DNA from: an uncultured Eubacteriales bacterium
GTDB lineage: Bacteria > Bacillota > Clostridia > Christensenellales > Borkfalkiaceae
NCBI GenBank assembly: GCA_900540805.1
Contig: UQHL01000004.1
Coordinates: 1-64,000, forward strand
Reading direction: 5' to 3'
DNA length: 64,000 nt
Each line of letters opens with the position of its first letter. Position 1 is the stretch's first letter. Positions 50,293 to 59,694 of the stretch are shown here, one piece after another. Below the pieces are notes generated by a model. The model had not been told where the DNA came from. It saw nothing but the letters and a program-made list of their open reading frames with translations, and searched no databases. The translations under genes were made by a program, and so were the position numbers.

Positions 50293-52395
50293 TTGAGCGC
50301 GAAAGAAACTTTACTTCAATACTTCGAAAACGAAACCCTGTCGGGAAAGACCTTTACCGAAATCGCAAAATTTCTCAAGGTTTCCCATAGGGAAAAAAAG
50401 AGCCTGCTGGCCCTTCTCGATTCCCTCTGCGACGAGGGCGCCCTTTACGTGACGGGCGGCGGAAAATACGGCACGCCGGAGCAGCTCGGCCTCATCAAAG
50501 GCACCCTTTCGGGCAACGAACGCGGCTTTGCGTTTCTCGTCCCCGAAAACAAGGCTCTCTACGGCGACGATTTTTTTATTCCGCATAAAAATCTGCACGG
50601 CGCGCTGCACGGCGATACCGTATATGCCGAACGGGTTTACGGCCGAAGCGACGACGAAGCGGAGGTGGTGAGAATCGTCGAACGCGGCTATACGGAAATC
50701 GTCGGCACCTTTTGGAAAGATAAAAACGCGGGCTGCCTTCACCCCGACGAAAAAAAGTATTTCGAGGATATCTATATTCCCCTGTCGAAGTGCTTCAACA
50801 TTCCCGACGGCGTAAAGGCCGTCGCAAGGATCACCGAGTATCCCTTCGGCCGCGCCCCCGGCGGCGAGATCGTCGAGGTTTTGGGCGAAGGAGACGACTT
50901 TTTCGCCGAGGAGCTTTCGATTATCCGTTCCTATAAGCTCCGCGAGGAGTTTCCCGAGGGGATAGAGGCGGAGGCCGAACGTCAGGCCGCAAAAAAGCCT
51001 TCGCAGGCGGAAATCGAAAACCGCAGGGATTTCAGAGAAAAAACGATCGTCACAATCGACGGCGAGGACACGCGGGACATCGACGACGCGGTATCCCTCG
51101 AAAAGGACGGGGAGCTTTACGTGCTCGGCGTCCACATCGCGGACGTTTCGCACTACGTAAAATACCGCTCGCCGCTCGATAAAGAGGCGTTTGCCCGCGG
51201 CACCTCCGTCTATTTTCCCGACCGCGTTCTGCCCATGCTCCCCCGCGCCCTTTCCAACGGCATCTGCTCGCTGAACGAGGGCGAGGACAGACTGGCGCTT
51301 TCGTGTATCATGCGCATCGATGAAAAAGGCGCCGTCAAGGACAGCGAAATCGTCGAATCCGTCATTCGCTCCACCCACCGCATGACTTATACGGAAGTGA
51401 CGAAAATGCTGGACGGCGACGGAGAGACGTGCGAAAAATACGCGGACGTCAAAGACATGGTATCCCTCTTTGCCGAGGTGACGCACATTCTCAAAGCCAT
51501 GCGCGAGAAGCGGGGCAGTATCGAGCTCGACGTCAAGGAAGCCAAAATTATGCTGGATAAAAACGGCGAAATCGTCATTCCCGATTACGACCGTTCCCTC
51601 TCCCACGAAATTATCGAGCAGTTTATGGTGCTCGCCAACGAGACGGTGGCGGAATATATGCACTCGATCGAAATGCCCTTCGTCTATCGTATCCACGAAA
51701 AGCCCTCGGAGGAAAAGGCCTCCATGTTCCGCGAATTTGCGCAGAATCTCGGCCTGAAAGCAAAATTTTCCGCCGACGAGGTAAAGCCTTACGACTATCA
51801 GAAACTGCTGAAGGCCGCGGAGGAGCTTCCGATCTTCCCCGTGCTCAACCGCGTGATGCTGCGTTCCATGCAAAAGGCGCGGTACTCCCCCGTCAACGCG
51901 GGGCATTTCGGGCTGGCCAGCGCCTGCTACTGCCACTTTACCTCCCCCATCCGCCGCTATCCCGACCTGTGTATCCACCGCATCATCAAGGAAGTGCTGG
52001 ACGGGAAGTACGCCGAGGGCGCGGAGCGGTACAACGGGTTTGTCAGCGAAGCGGCCGTGCAGTCCTCGGAGTGCGAGCGCAGAGCCGCGGAAGCGGAACG
52101 CGAGGTGGACGCCTTATATACGACCATGTATATGAGCGACAAAATCGGAGAGAACTACGAGGCCGTAATCTCGGGCGTAGCGGCCTTCGGGCTGTTTGCC
52201 GAGCTGCCCAACACGATCGAAGGGTTTATCCCCCTCGAAACGCTGGAGGGCGAATTTGAGTTTATCCCCGAACGTTTCCTGCTGAAAGGAAACAAGGAAA
52301 GCTATTCTATCGGCGAAAAGGTTCGCGTAAAGGTGGAGAGCGTCGATTTCGAACAGCGGCGCACCCGTTTTTCCCTGCTTGCAAAGGAAGCTTAA
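50293..52395 (+). CDS. rnr: Ribonuclease R
   Basis: This 700-aa 3'-5' exoribonuclease starts with TTG (50293), preceded by GGGAGG. Order of domains: winged helix (about 1-70), cold-shock-like OB folds (about 75-230), RNB catalytic domain (about 245-580) with the metal site DGEDTRDIDDAVSLE and SPIRRYPDLCIHR, and a C-terminal S1 domain (about 610-695). It degrades structured RNA and works with SmpB/tmRNA in ribosome rescue. smpB follows after 12 bp. Confidence 0.97.
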   Translation: MSAKETLLQYFENETLSGKTFTEIAKFLKVSHREKKSLLALLDSLCDEGALYVTGGGKYGTPEQLGLIKGTLSGNERGFAFLVPENKALYGDDFFIPHKNLHGALHGDTVYAERVYGRSDDEAEVVRIVERGYTEIVGTFWKDKNAGCLHPDEKKYFEDIYIPLSKCFNIPDGVKAVARITEYPFGRAPGGEIVEVLGEGDDFFAEELSIIRSYKLREEFPEGIEAEAERQAAKKPSQAEIENRRDFREKTIVTIDGEDTRDIDDAVSLEKDGELYVLGVHIADVSHYVKYRSPLDKEAFARGTSVYFPDRVLPMLPRALSNGICSLNEGEDRLALSCIMRIDEKGAVKDSEIVESVIRSTHRMTYTEVTKMLDGDGETCEKYADVKDMVSLFAEVTHILKAMREKRGSIELDVKEAKIMLDKNGEIVIPDYDRSLSHEIIEQFMVLANETVAEYMHSIEMPFVYRIHEKPSEEKASMFREFAQNLGLKAKFSADEVKPYDYQKLLKAAEELPIFPVLNRVMLRSMQKARYSPVNAGHFGLASACYCHFTSPIRRYPDLCIHRIIKEVLDGKYAEGAERYNGFVSEAAVQSSECERRAAEAEREVDALYTTMYMSDKIGENYEAVISGVAAFGLFAELPNTIEGFIPLETLEGEFEFIPERFLLKGNKESYSIGEKVRVKVESVDFEQRRTRFSLLAKEA

Positions 52396-52407
52396 GGAGA
52401 CATAGCC

Positions 52408-52860
52408 ATGAAGATCATCGCGATAAACAAAACGGCGTCTTTCGAATATTTCATCGAGGACAAATACGAGGCGGGGATCGTCCTGCAGGGCAACGAGATC
52501 AAGTCCCTGCGCCAGGGGGCCGTCAACATGAACGACAGCTTCTGTTTTGTGAAAAAGGGCGAAGTGACCGTAAAAAACATGCACATCGCCCTGTACGACA
52601 AATCGGACGCCTTCAGCACCAAGGATACGCGGCGGGACAGACGGCTGCTTTTGCACAACGCGGAAATCGCCAAAATTTCGGGTAAAATCAACCGACAGGG
52701 CTATACGCTGGTGCCGCTGAAGCTGTATTTCAAGGATTCGCTCGTCAAAATGGAAGTCGCGCTCTGCCGCGGCAAACACACCTACGACAAAAAGCAATCG
52801 ATCGCGGAACGCGACTTAAAGCGCGCCGCCGATCGGGCCGTAAAAAACGCGGGCTTTTGA
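52408..52860 (+). CDS. smpB: SsrA-binding protein SmpB
   Basis: 150 aa with NKTASFEYFIEDKYEAGIVLQGNEIKSLR-type N-terminal beta-barrel sequence and the basic C-terminal tail GKHTYDKKQSIAERDLKRAADRA. It brings tmRNA to stalled ribosomes. No tmRNA gene was recognised next to it. It is co-transcribed with rnr. Confidence 0.97.
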   Translation: MKIIAINKTASFEYFIEDKYEAGIVLQGNEIKSLRQGAVNMNDSFCFVKKGEVTVKNMHIALYDKSDAFSTKDTRRDRRLLLHNAEIAKISGKINRQGYTLVPLKLYFKDSLVKMEVALCRGKHTYDKKQSIAERDLKRAADRAVKNAGF

Positions 52861-52923
52861 GGCTTAAAAGCAAAACGCACGGGTTTTTAACGTCAAAATT
52901 TTATTATACAAGGAGAACGCACT

Positions 52924-54207
52924 ATGGACGAAAGGGAAAAGAACTATCGCAAAGACACTTTATGCGTGCAGGCGGGTTATCGCCCCGAGACGGGCGAAAG
53001 CCGTATCCCGCCCATCTGCCAGAGCACCACCTTTTTCTACGGAGATACAAAAACCATGGCCGATTTATTCGACCTTAAAGGGGAGGGATACTTTTATTCC
53101 CGCCTGGCCAATCCCACGGTGGCGGCGCTGGAAAACAAGCTCGCGGCCCTGGAGGGCGGAATTGCGGGGATCGGCTGTTCGTCGGGCATGTCCGCCACCC
53201 TGCTCACGGCCGCGACCCTTTGCGAGGCGGGCGACAACATCGTGTGCGCGCAGGCCGTTTACGGCGGCACGTTCAACCTGTTCGGCACCACCCTGCCCAA
53301 GCTGGGGATCGGGTGCCGCTTCTTCGATCCCGATGCGGCGGAGGAAGAGATCGACAAGCTTATAGACGACAAAACCCGCCTGATCTTCGCCGAAACGGTG
53401 GCCAATCCCGCGATTATCGTGCTCGATTTCGAAAAAATCGCACGCATTGCCCGGCGGCACGGCGTCGTATTCGCCGTCGATAACACGCTCGCCACCCCCG
53501 TGCTCTGCAATCCCTTCCGCTTCGGCGCAGACGTCATTATCCATTCCACGACAAAATATATCGACGGCCACGCGGCGGCGCTCGGCGGAATGATCATCGA
53601 CGGCGGCAGCTTCGACTTCAAGGACAATCCCCGCTACGCCTCCTTCAATACGCCCGACGAAAGCTATCACGGATTGGTCTATGCGTCCCTGCCCGCCGCG
53701 TTTGCGACGAAATGCCGCGCGCAGATGATGCGCGACATGGGTGCGATCATGTCCCCCCAAAACGCCTTCCTCACCTGGCTGGGCTGCGATACGCTGGCCC
53801 TGCGCATGGAAAAGCACTGCTCCAACGCAAAGGCCGCGGCGGCGTTTCTCAAGGAGCACCCGAAGGTGGAATGGGTTAAGCACCCGTCACTCCGAGAGGA
53901 TAATTACTTCTCCTTGGCGAAAAAATATATGCCCGCGGGCACGGGCGGCATGCTGAGCTTCGGGATAAAAGGGGACGCGAAGCGCTGCGCACGTTTCATG
54001 GAGGCCTTGAAGCTTATCACGCAGGAAACACACGTCGCGGACGTGCGGAGCTGCGTACTCCACCCCGCTTCCACCACCCATCGCCAGCTTTCCGCCGCCG
54101 ATCTGAAAAAAGCGGGCGTACCCGAAAATCTCGTCCGTCTTTCCGTCGGCATCGAAAATCCCGAGGATATCCTCGCGGATCTTTCCCGGGCGCTGGACAG
54201 GATTTGA
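52924..54207 (+). CDS. metY: O-acetylhomoserine sulfhydrylase-like PLP enzyme
   Basis: This 427-aa protein of the Cys/Met metabolism PLP family has YSRLANPT for cofactor phosphate binding, ETVANP, VDNTLATPVLCNPFRFGADVIIHSTTKYIDGH with the Schiff-base Lys, and the MetY-type C-terminal SVGIENPEDILADL. With metA 10 bp downstream it should use O-acetylhomoserine plus sulfide to make homocysteine. Methionine gamma-lyase activity is the main alternative, since the two groups are hard to separate by sequence. The RBS AAGGAG precedes the ATG. Confidence 0.85.
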   Translation: MDEREKNYRKDTLCVQAGYRPETGESRIPPICQSTTFFYGDTKTMADLFDLKGEGYFYSRLANPTVAALENKLAALEGGIAGIGCSSGMSATLLTAATLCEAGDNIVCAQAVYGGTFNLFGTTLPKLGIGCRFFDPDAAEEEIDKLIDDKTRLIFAETVANPAIIVLDFEKIARIARRHGVVFAVDNTLATPVLCNPFRFGADVIIHSTTKYIDGHAAALGGMIIDGGSFDFKDNPRYASFNTPDESYHGLVYASLPAAFATKCRAQMMRDMGAIMSPQNAFLTWLGCDTLALRMEKHCSNAKAAAAFLKEHPKVEWVKHPSLREDNYFSLAKKYMPAGTGGMLSFGIKGDAKRCARFMEALKLITQETHVADVRSCVLHPASTTHRQLSAADLKKAGVPENLVRLSVGIENPEDILADLSRALDRI

Positions 54208-54217
54208 GAGGCGCGCC

Positions 54218-55132
54218 ATGCCCATCGTCATAGACAGCGCGCTTCCCGCGTACAAAATACTCGGCGGCGAAAAAATTTTCGTCATGGACAAGACGAGGGC
54301 GGTATCGCAGGATATCCGCCCCATCGAGATCGCCATACTCAACCTTATGCCCACCAAGGAGGAGACGGAAACGCAGTTTATGCGCCTGCTCTCCAACTCC
54401 CCCCTGCAGGTCAACGTCACCCTTTTAAGCACGGAAAGCTACCACGGCAGGCACACGGCGGAGGGATATCTGGGGAAGTTTTATCAATCCTTCCGCGACG
54501 TGGAAAACAAGCATTTCGACGGCATGATCGTCACGGGCGCACCCGTCGAGCAAATGGATTTTTCCTCCGTCGCCTATTGGGACGAGCTTAAACGCATTTT
54601 CGCCTATACCAAAACGCACGTCACCTCCACCATTTTCATCTGCTGGGGAGCCATGGCCGCGCTGCATTATTTTTACGGTGTAAAAAAATACCCGCTCAAG
54701 GAGAAGCTCTTCGGGGTATTCACGCACCATAAAGTGCCCTATGCGGAGCCCGAGCCGCTGATGCGCGGGATCTCGGACGAATTTCATATGCCCCATTCCC
54801 GCCACTCCACCGTCAAGGTGAGCGATATAAAAGGCATCGAGGGCTTAAAAATTCTCGCCGTGTCCGCGCGGGCGGGGGCGTCCGTCATCGCGTCGAAAGA
54901 CGATTCGCAGGTGTTCGTGTTCGGGCATATGGAGTACGACCGCGATACGTTAAAAAAGGAATACGAGCGGGATTTGGCGAAAGGCCTGCCGATCGGGAAG
55001 CCCTTTTCCTATTTTGCCGACAAGGGGTGTAACAGGGTAAAAATGAATTGGACCTCCACGGCCAACCTCTTTTATAACAATTGGCTGAATTACTGTGTGT
55101 ATCAGGTAACGCCCTACCGCTTTGAAAATTGA
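54218..55132 (+). CDS. metA: Homoserine O-acetyltransferase (MetA family)
   Basis: This 304-aa MetA-type enzyme has the catalytic Cys in IFICWGAMAALHY and the His-x-Glu of the triad in FGHMEYD. The acyl-CoA-selecting position, which is Gly in the E. coli succinyl enzyme (VTGAPL-G), is Glu here (VTGAPVEQM). In characterised MetA proteins this Glu goes with acetyl-CoA use. This fits the O-acetylhomoserine-using gene directly upstream and completes the path from homoserine to homocysteine. Confidence 0.92.
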   Translation: MPIVIDSALPAYKILGGEKIFVMDKTRAVSQDIRPIEIAILNLMPTKEETETQFMRLLSNSPLQVNVTLLSTESYHGRHTAEGYLGKFYQSFRDVENKHFDGMIVTGAPVEQMDFSSVAYWDELKRIFAYTKTHVTSTIFICWGAMAALHYFYGVKKYPLKEKLFGVFTHHKVPYAEPEPLMRGISDEFHMPHSRHSTVKVSDIKGIEGLKILAVSARAGASVIASKDDSQVFVFGHMEYDRDTLKKEYERDLAKGLPIGKPFSYFADKGCNRVKMNWTSTANLFYNNWLNYCVYQVTPYRFEN

Positions 55133-55208
55133 TTTTTTCCGCGCTTTCTTTTCCGAAAAATCTTTTCGCGGCGCGCCGTCTTTCGTATCGCTTCGAGGCC
55201 GCGGCCTT

Positions 55209-55880
55209 TCAAAAATCCTTTTTGGGCGCCTTATAAAACCCTCTGCGCCGCGTCTCGATCAGATGATATTCCTGTTTTTTATCGAGGGAAAATTCCACGG
55301 GGCTGTCGGGCGAGGCGAAGGCAACGGCGCCCGAAACGTCGGCAAGCTGGCTGTATCCCGCGCCGCAGAACCCCACGGGTACGCCGTAGGAAAACGCGGC
55401 CGCGCGCAGAAGAACGGACTCCGTCGAATCGGAGACGATCCCGAACGGGCACAAAATAAGATCGCTGCCGCAGACGGCGAGGGTACGCAAAATTTCGGGG
55501 AAATATAAATCCTCCGCGACGGCTATCCCCAAACGGCCGACCTTGGTTTCATAGACGCGGAGGCCCGCGCCGCTCTTATATTCGCCGTCTATGGCGTTGA
55601 GCATGTCGGACACCCCGAGCAAACGTCCGTTTTCCGCCACCACGGCGGATTTTCTTTTTACGCCGCGCGTGTCCGTGACGCACCCGCAGACGACGACGTT
55701 GTGATTTTCTTTCGAAAGGATTGCCGCGTCCTCGAAATATCCCGTTTCTCCGCGCAGTTCCTTTTCGTAGCTCACTTCTCCGATGCCTTGAAACCCGAAG
55801 AAAACGATATCCGCGTCGCTGCCGCCGTAAGTGTCCCAAAAACTGTTGAGCGACCCTCTGCTCACAAAACAAATCCGCAT
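55209..55880 (-). CDS. Nitrilase-fold protein lacking catalytic residues
   Basis: This 223-aa protein has the alpha-beta-beta-alpha fold pattern of carbon-nitrogen hydrolases, but it is short and lacks the triad. At the nucleophile position, family members have C in GLAICYDLRFPE. Here it reads GIAVAEDLYFPE, with Ala. The catalytic Lys region (yrKvhL in active members) reads VSDMLNA. The fold-specific segments SAVVAENGRLLG and LRAAAFSYGVPVGFCG are kept. It is therefore probably an inactive relative with a structural or binding role. It is convergent with metA. Confidence 0.72.
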   Translation of the reverse strand: MRICFVSRGSLNSFWDTYGGSDADIVFFGFQGIGEVSYEKELRGETGYFEDAAILSKENHNVVVCGCVTDTRGVKRKSAVVAENGRLLGVSDMLNAIDGEYKSGAGLRVYETKVGRLGIAVAEDLYFPEILRTLAVCGSDLILCPFGIVSDSTESVLLRAAAFSYGVPVGFCGAGYSQLADVSGAVAFASPDSPVEFSLDKKQEYHLIETRRRGFYKAPKKDF

Positions 55881-56011
55881 AACCCCACGCCTCCCCTTTC
55901 AGTATATCCTTAAGGGAGGTCTTTTTGTGCGTATTGCGCGGCAGTCAATAAAATTCCCGTCTTTTTTCTGCGCTTTTTTGCGAATACGTATGTCCTTTAT
56001 TTTGTTAAGGC

Positions 56012-56042
56012 AAAGCCCCCGCAATTTTGCGGGGGCCTTTTA
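56012..56042. terminator. Bidirectional terminator
   Basis: Perfect 10-bp stem GCCCCCGCAA with TTGCGGGGGC, 2-nt loop, with T-rich flanks. It lies just after the stop of the minus-strand gene at 56044. Confidence 0.85.
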
Positions 56043-56043
56043 T

Positions 56044-56544
56044 TTATGTCAACCTTTTTTCCTTGTTTCCGAACGCTTTTTTCCAATCCGCCGCGACACA
56101 GAATATTTTTAATCCGATATACGCAAAGCAAAAGCATATCCCTATTGAAATCCGATAAACGGCCGTCGCCCCGACTATACATCCAAGCAACAGCGCCGAT
56201 CCGACGACGGATAAAACAATTCCCGTCTTTTTTACCTGTTCCCGGCGGGAAAGACAGGCAAAGGACGCCGTAGCGAGCAAAACAAATACCGCGACGAAAG
56301 CGGGCAGCAAAAAATTTATATTAATTTCGAAATACGTCATATAAAGTTCAAACGGTAAAACCGTCGAGATATCCGATATTTCTGCTTCCGACATTGAAAC
56401 TGCCAAGATAACAAGCAGCCCCAAAAATCCTTCTGCCAATATAAATCCAAGCCAAAGTAATCCGCTTCCTATCGCCCCGACAAGAGCCAAAATTCCCGCG
56501 ACGATATTTTTTGCGTTTCCCTTAGGCTTCCCATTGCTTTCCAT
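56044..56544 (-). CDS. Small unknown membrane protein
   Basis: I do not recognise this 166-aa protein. It has about four hydrophobic segments (about 13-50 as a pair, 77-95, 108-130 and 133-150), short basic loops (SRREQVKK), and the charged C-terminus KKAFGNKEKRLT. The two termini are probably on the cytoplasmic side. The gene is more AT-rich than its neighbours and stands between a phosphohexomutase gene and a terminator, so it may be a later arrival. Confidence 0.65.
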   Translation of the reverse strand: MESNGKPKGNAKNIVAGILALVGAIGSGLLWLGFILAEGFLGLLVILAVSMSEAEISDISTVLPFELYMTYFEININFLLPAFVAVFVLLATASFACLSRREQVKKTGIVLSVVGSALLLGCIVGATAVYRISIGICFCFAYIGLKIFCVAADWKKAFGNKEKRLT

Positions 56545-56562
56545 CGCCTTATCCCGCCGCTC

Positions 56563-58284
56563 TTATTTTTTCGCCTTTTCCAACAGTTCGTTTACAGCCG
56601 CCTGAAGTCCGATCAACGCCTCGTTTGCCGCCGCCTCGCATTTGTCGCGGAGGGAATAATAAATTTTAAGCTTGGGTTCGGTCCCCGAAGGGCGCACGCA
56701 GACAAAGGAGCCGCCCTCCAGCTCGTAATAGACGCAGTTGCATTTCGGGATATCCATTTCCTCGGTTTCGCCCGTGAGATAGGAGACCCGTTTCGCCGCG
56801 CTGTAATCGCGGAACGCTTCCACCTTCAGCGCGCCGAGCGTTTGCGTTTTCATGCGTTTGAGGGCATCCACCACGGCGTTCATTTCCTTCATGGCATTGA
56901 GCCCCGAGTATTGCACGGAAATATTTTTATCGAGGACGTAACCGTATTTCGTGTAAATTTCCTGCAAACGGCTGTAGAGCGTCTTTCCGACGTAGGTATA
57001 ATAGCACACCATTTCCGCGCAGAGCATAGACGCGACCACGGCGTCCTTATCCCGCGCGTGCGTGCCGCGCAGATACCCGCAGGATTCCTCGAAGCCGAAT
57101 ACGTAAACATATTTTCCGTCCGTCTCCCACTGCTTGATTTTTTCGCCGATAAACTTAAATCCGACGGGCGTTTCAAACAGGGTTACGCCGAAATCGTCGC
57201 AGATCGCCTTGGCCATGCCCGTGGTGACAAAGGATTTGACGACGGCCGCATTGGCGGGCATCGCGTTTTCTTCCTCCAGCCGCGTGAGGATATAATCGAG
57301 CAGCAAAATCCCCACCTGATTGCCCGACAGGGCTACAAATTCTCCGCTGTCGTCCTTGACGGCGACGCCGAGCCTGTCAGAATCGGGGTCTGTGCCGAAC
57401 ACCACGTCGGCATGTATCTTATTTGCCAGCGCAATCCCCATGGACAGGGTTTCCTTAAATTCGGGATTGGGCACTTTCACGGTGGAAAACTCGGTATCCT
57501 TGGTCGTTTGTTCCTCCACGACGGTGACGTTTATCCCCAATTTCTCCAAAACGATAGTCACGGGCACATAGCCGCTGCCGTGCACGGGCGTATAGACCAG
57601 CTTTAGGTTTGCCCCGCATTTTTTCACCGCCTCGGGAGAGAGACGAAGCCTGGACAATTCCTCGATATAATCCTCGTCCAGCTTTTTGGGCACGGGCAGG
57701 ATCAGCCCGCTCTTTTCGTCACCGCCGACGGAAAGGTAATCGCTTATCTTTTCGATATACCCCACCACCTTTTCGGTATCCTCGGGGGACATCTGCGCGC
57801 CGTCCGCGCCGTAAACCTTATATCCGTTGTATTCCTTGGGATTGTGGCTGGCCGTAATCATGATCCCCGCCACCGTATGCAGATACCGCACCGCATAGGA
57901 AAGCATGGGCACGGGGTGCACGTCGTCAAAAAGATATACCCTTATGCCGTTCTTTGCCAAAACGCCCGCCGCCGCTTTTGCAAATTCCTCCGATTTTCTC
58001 CGCGTATCGTAAGAGATGACGACGCCTTTTTTCGCCGCCTCTCCGCCCTGTTCGAGGATAAAATCCGCAAGCCCCTTCGTCGCGCGCATGACGGTATAGA
58101 CGTTCATCATGTTCATGCCGTAACCGATAATGCCGCGCATGCCCGCCGTACCGAATTCAAGCTCTCCTCCGAAACGGTATTCCTTCGCTTTTTCGTCGCA
58201 CGCGATTTCTTCAAGCTCCCTTTTTCCCTCTTCCGAAAGCCTCGGATCGGACAGCCAGCTTTGGTAATTTTTCCGATAATCCAT
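56563..58284 (-). CDS. Phosphoglucomutase/phosphomannomutase (long form)
   Basis: This 573-aa phosphohexomutase has ITASHNPKEYNGYK around residue 140 (phosphoserine loop), GTDPDSDRLGVAV (metal loop), FGFEESCGYLRG (sugar loop) and RPSGTEPKLKIYY (phosphate loop). The length and the FEESCGY variant are typical of the PgcA-type phosphoglucomutases of Firmicutes, which feed glucose-1-phosphate into cell-wall and glycolipid precursors. It has no sugar-utilisation neighbours, so it is probably the housekeeping enzyme, in contrast to the shorter paralogue at 3860. Confidence 0.92.
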   Translation of the reverse strand: MDYRKNYQSWLSDPRLSEEGKRELEEIACDEKAKEYRFGGELEFGTAGMRGIIGYGMNMMNVYTVMRATKGLADFILEQGGEAAKKGVVISYDTRRKSEEFAKAAAGVLAKNGIRVYLFDDVHPVPMLSYAVRYLHTVAGIMITASHNPKEYNGYKVYGADGAQMSPEDTEKVVGYIEKISDYLSVGGDEKSGLILPVPKKLDEDYIEELSRLRLSPEAVKKCGANLKLVYTPVHGSGYVPVTIVLEKLGINVTVVEEQTTKDTEFSTVKVPNPEFKETLSMGIALANKIHADVVFGTDPDSDRLGVAVKDDSGEFVALSGNQVGILLLDYILTRLEEENAMPANAAVVKSFVTTGMAKAICDDFGVTLFETPVGFKFIGEKIKQWETDGKYVYVFGFEESCGYLRGTHARDKDAVVASMLCAEMVCYYTYVGKTLYSRLQEIYTKYGYVLDKNISVQYSGLNAMKEMNAVVDALKRMKTQTLGALKVEAFRDYSAAKRVSYLTGETEEMDIPKCNCVYYELEGGSFVCVRPSGTEPKLKIYYSLRDKCEAAANEALIGLQAAVNELLEKAKK

Positions 58285-58388
58285 ATATATTATCCTCGCA
58301 AATCAGATTTTTTCCAGCACTCCCGTTCCGCCCGCGGCCTTGTCCCCGACGAAAACGGCCCTGTCATTATATTCTCCGTCGAAAAAAA

Positions 58389-59657
58389 TTATTCCTTATC
58401 GGCCGTCCCTTCGGCGTCCTTTCCGTCCTTCTCTGCACCCGCTTTTTCGGCCGTCCCCTCGGCGTCCCTGCCCGCGCCCGTTCTTTCGGTTGTCCCCGAA
58501 GCCTTTTTCTCGGTCTCCTTCGAGGTCTCCGCATCGTCCGGTGTTTCAGGGGCCGTCGGAGCCGTCGCCGCGATTTTTTCCGCCGTTTCGATCTTGGATT
58601 TCAGCTCGCCGAGAATTTTTTCCGCCTTCTCCAAATCATTTTCCGCAGCCGAACGCCCGCCGGCCTCCGTTTCGGCGTGAGGAATCCCGAAATCCTCGGG
58701 GTCCTCCACCGTCTCGAAGAAGCGCTGGCTGTCCCCGCGGTCGCGGTTTGTGGCGATCTTGTCGTAGGTAATGAAATATTTCTTTCCCTTCACCGTGTAA
58801 TAATTGACAAACTGTTCACAGATAAACAGGAAGTAAGAAGCGGGCACCGTCACCAGCAGCGAGCTTCCGAACGTGCACAGCGCGCCGACCACATTGACGA
58901 TGATGACAATATACACGGACACGACGTAAGTGGAAAACATCTTTTTGCGCTGTTTGCGCTCGCTCTTGTCGCTGAGCCTCATGGCCTGTTTGATGGTCTG
59001 ATTGTCGGCGGCCATGGCGGGCAGCCACATGGAGGTAAACGTCAGCTTCAGCGCCTGACACAACACGATGAGGGTCATGGACAAAAACAGCGAGACGAGC
59101 ACGTTGAGGAAGGACAGCAGATAGAAGAAAAGGAACCAGCACAGCGCAATGGTGCAAAGATCGATCAAAAATACGATGGGAACATACACCACGCTGTAAA
59201 CGCTGGCTTTTCCGAGATTGCGGATATACGCGGCGGCAAAGGGCGTCTCGGCGTAGGTGGCCATTTTATCGTTGAGAATGCTCCCGATCGAGAAATAACA
59301 CAGCGTGTCGGCAAATCGTTTAACGAGATATACCAACGCGCAGCCGACCAAAGACCAGACGATCTGCGACATTTTCGAATCGATCAGCCGCCACAGCTCG
59401 GTCCCCGCCTCTTTGAAGCGCGCAGGGAATTCCCGCAAAAATTCGTTGTCGCCGCTGACGAGCGCCGAGAGAAACTCCTTTCCCTCGGAAACCAGCGTCG
59501 TCACCTCGGCGCTGCGCAGAATATCCAAAAGATTAGGCAAAATCAGGGCGCTGGACAGAGAGATGGCCACCACGGCTACGATGAGGCCGTACAGCAAAAT
59601 TTTATAAACGTTCCGAAAGTTTTCGGTCAAAAGCCTCGTACTGTTGCGAAAGCGCAT
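58389..59657 (-). CDS. Multi-pass membrane protein with acidic low-complexity tail
   Basis: I do not recognise this 422-aa protein. It has an N-terminal helix (about 20-45), a soluble segment, then about four to five membrane helices (about 105-300; SLVGCALVYLVKR, SVVYVPIVFLIDLCTIALCWFLFFYLL, VSVYIVIIVNVVGALCTFG). A long hydrophilic tail follows (about 315-422) rich in Glu, Ala, Lys and Thr, with the short repeats DAEGTAEKAGAEKDGK and DAEGTADKE. It is paired with another membrane protein at 59695, 37 bp upstream, probably in one transcript. The two may form a complex. The function is unknown. Confidence 0.7.
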   Translation of the reverse strand: MRFRNSTRLLTENFRNVYKILLYGLIVAVVAISLSSALILPNLLDILRSAEVTTLVSEGKEFLSALVSGDNEFLREFPARFKEAGTELWRLIDSKMSQIVWSLVGCALVYLVKRFADTLCYFSIGSILNDKMATYAETPFAAAYIRNLGKASVYSVVYVPIVFLIDLCTIALCWFLFFYLLSFLNVLVSLFLSMTLIVLCQALKLTFTSMWLPAMAADNQTIKQAMRLSDKSERKQRKKMFSTYVVSVYIVIIVNVVGALCTFGSSLLVTVPASYFLFICEQFVNYYTVKGKKYFITYDKIATNRDRGDSQRFFETVEDPEDFGIPHAETEAGGRSAAENDLEKAEKILGELKSKIETAEKIAATAPTAPETPDDAETSKETEKKASGTTERTGAGRDAEGTAEKAGAEKDGKDAEGTADKE

Positions 59658-59694
59658 AATAGTTCTCCTTACTTAAAATTCGTGCCGTGCCGGC

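Noticed and set aside
52861..52923. Possible tmRNA gene or SAM riboswitch between smpB and the metY-like gene
   Set aside because: The gap is only 63 bp and shows neither a tRNA-like end nor riboswitch stems.
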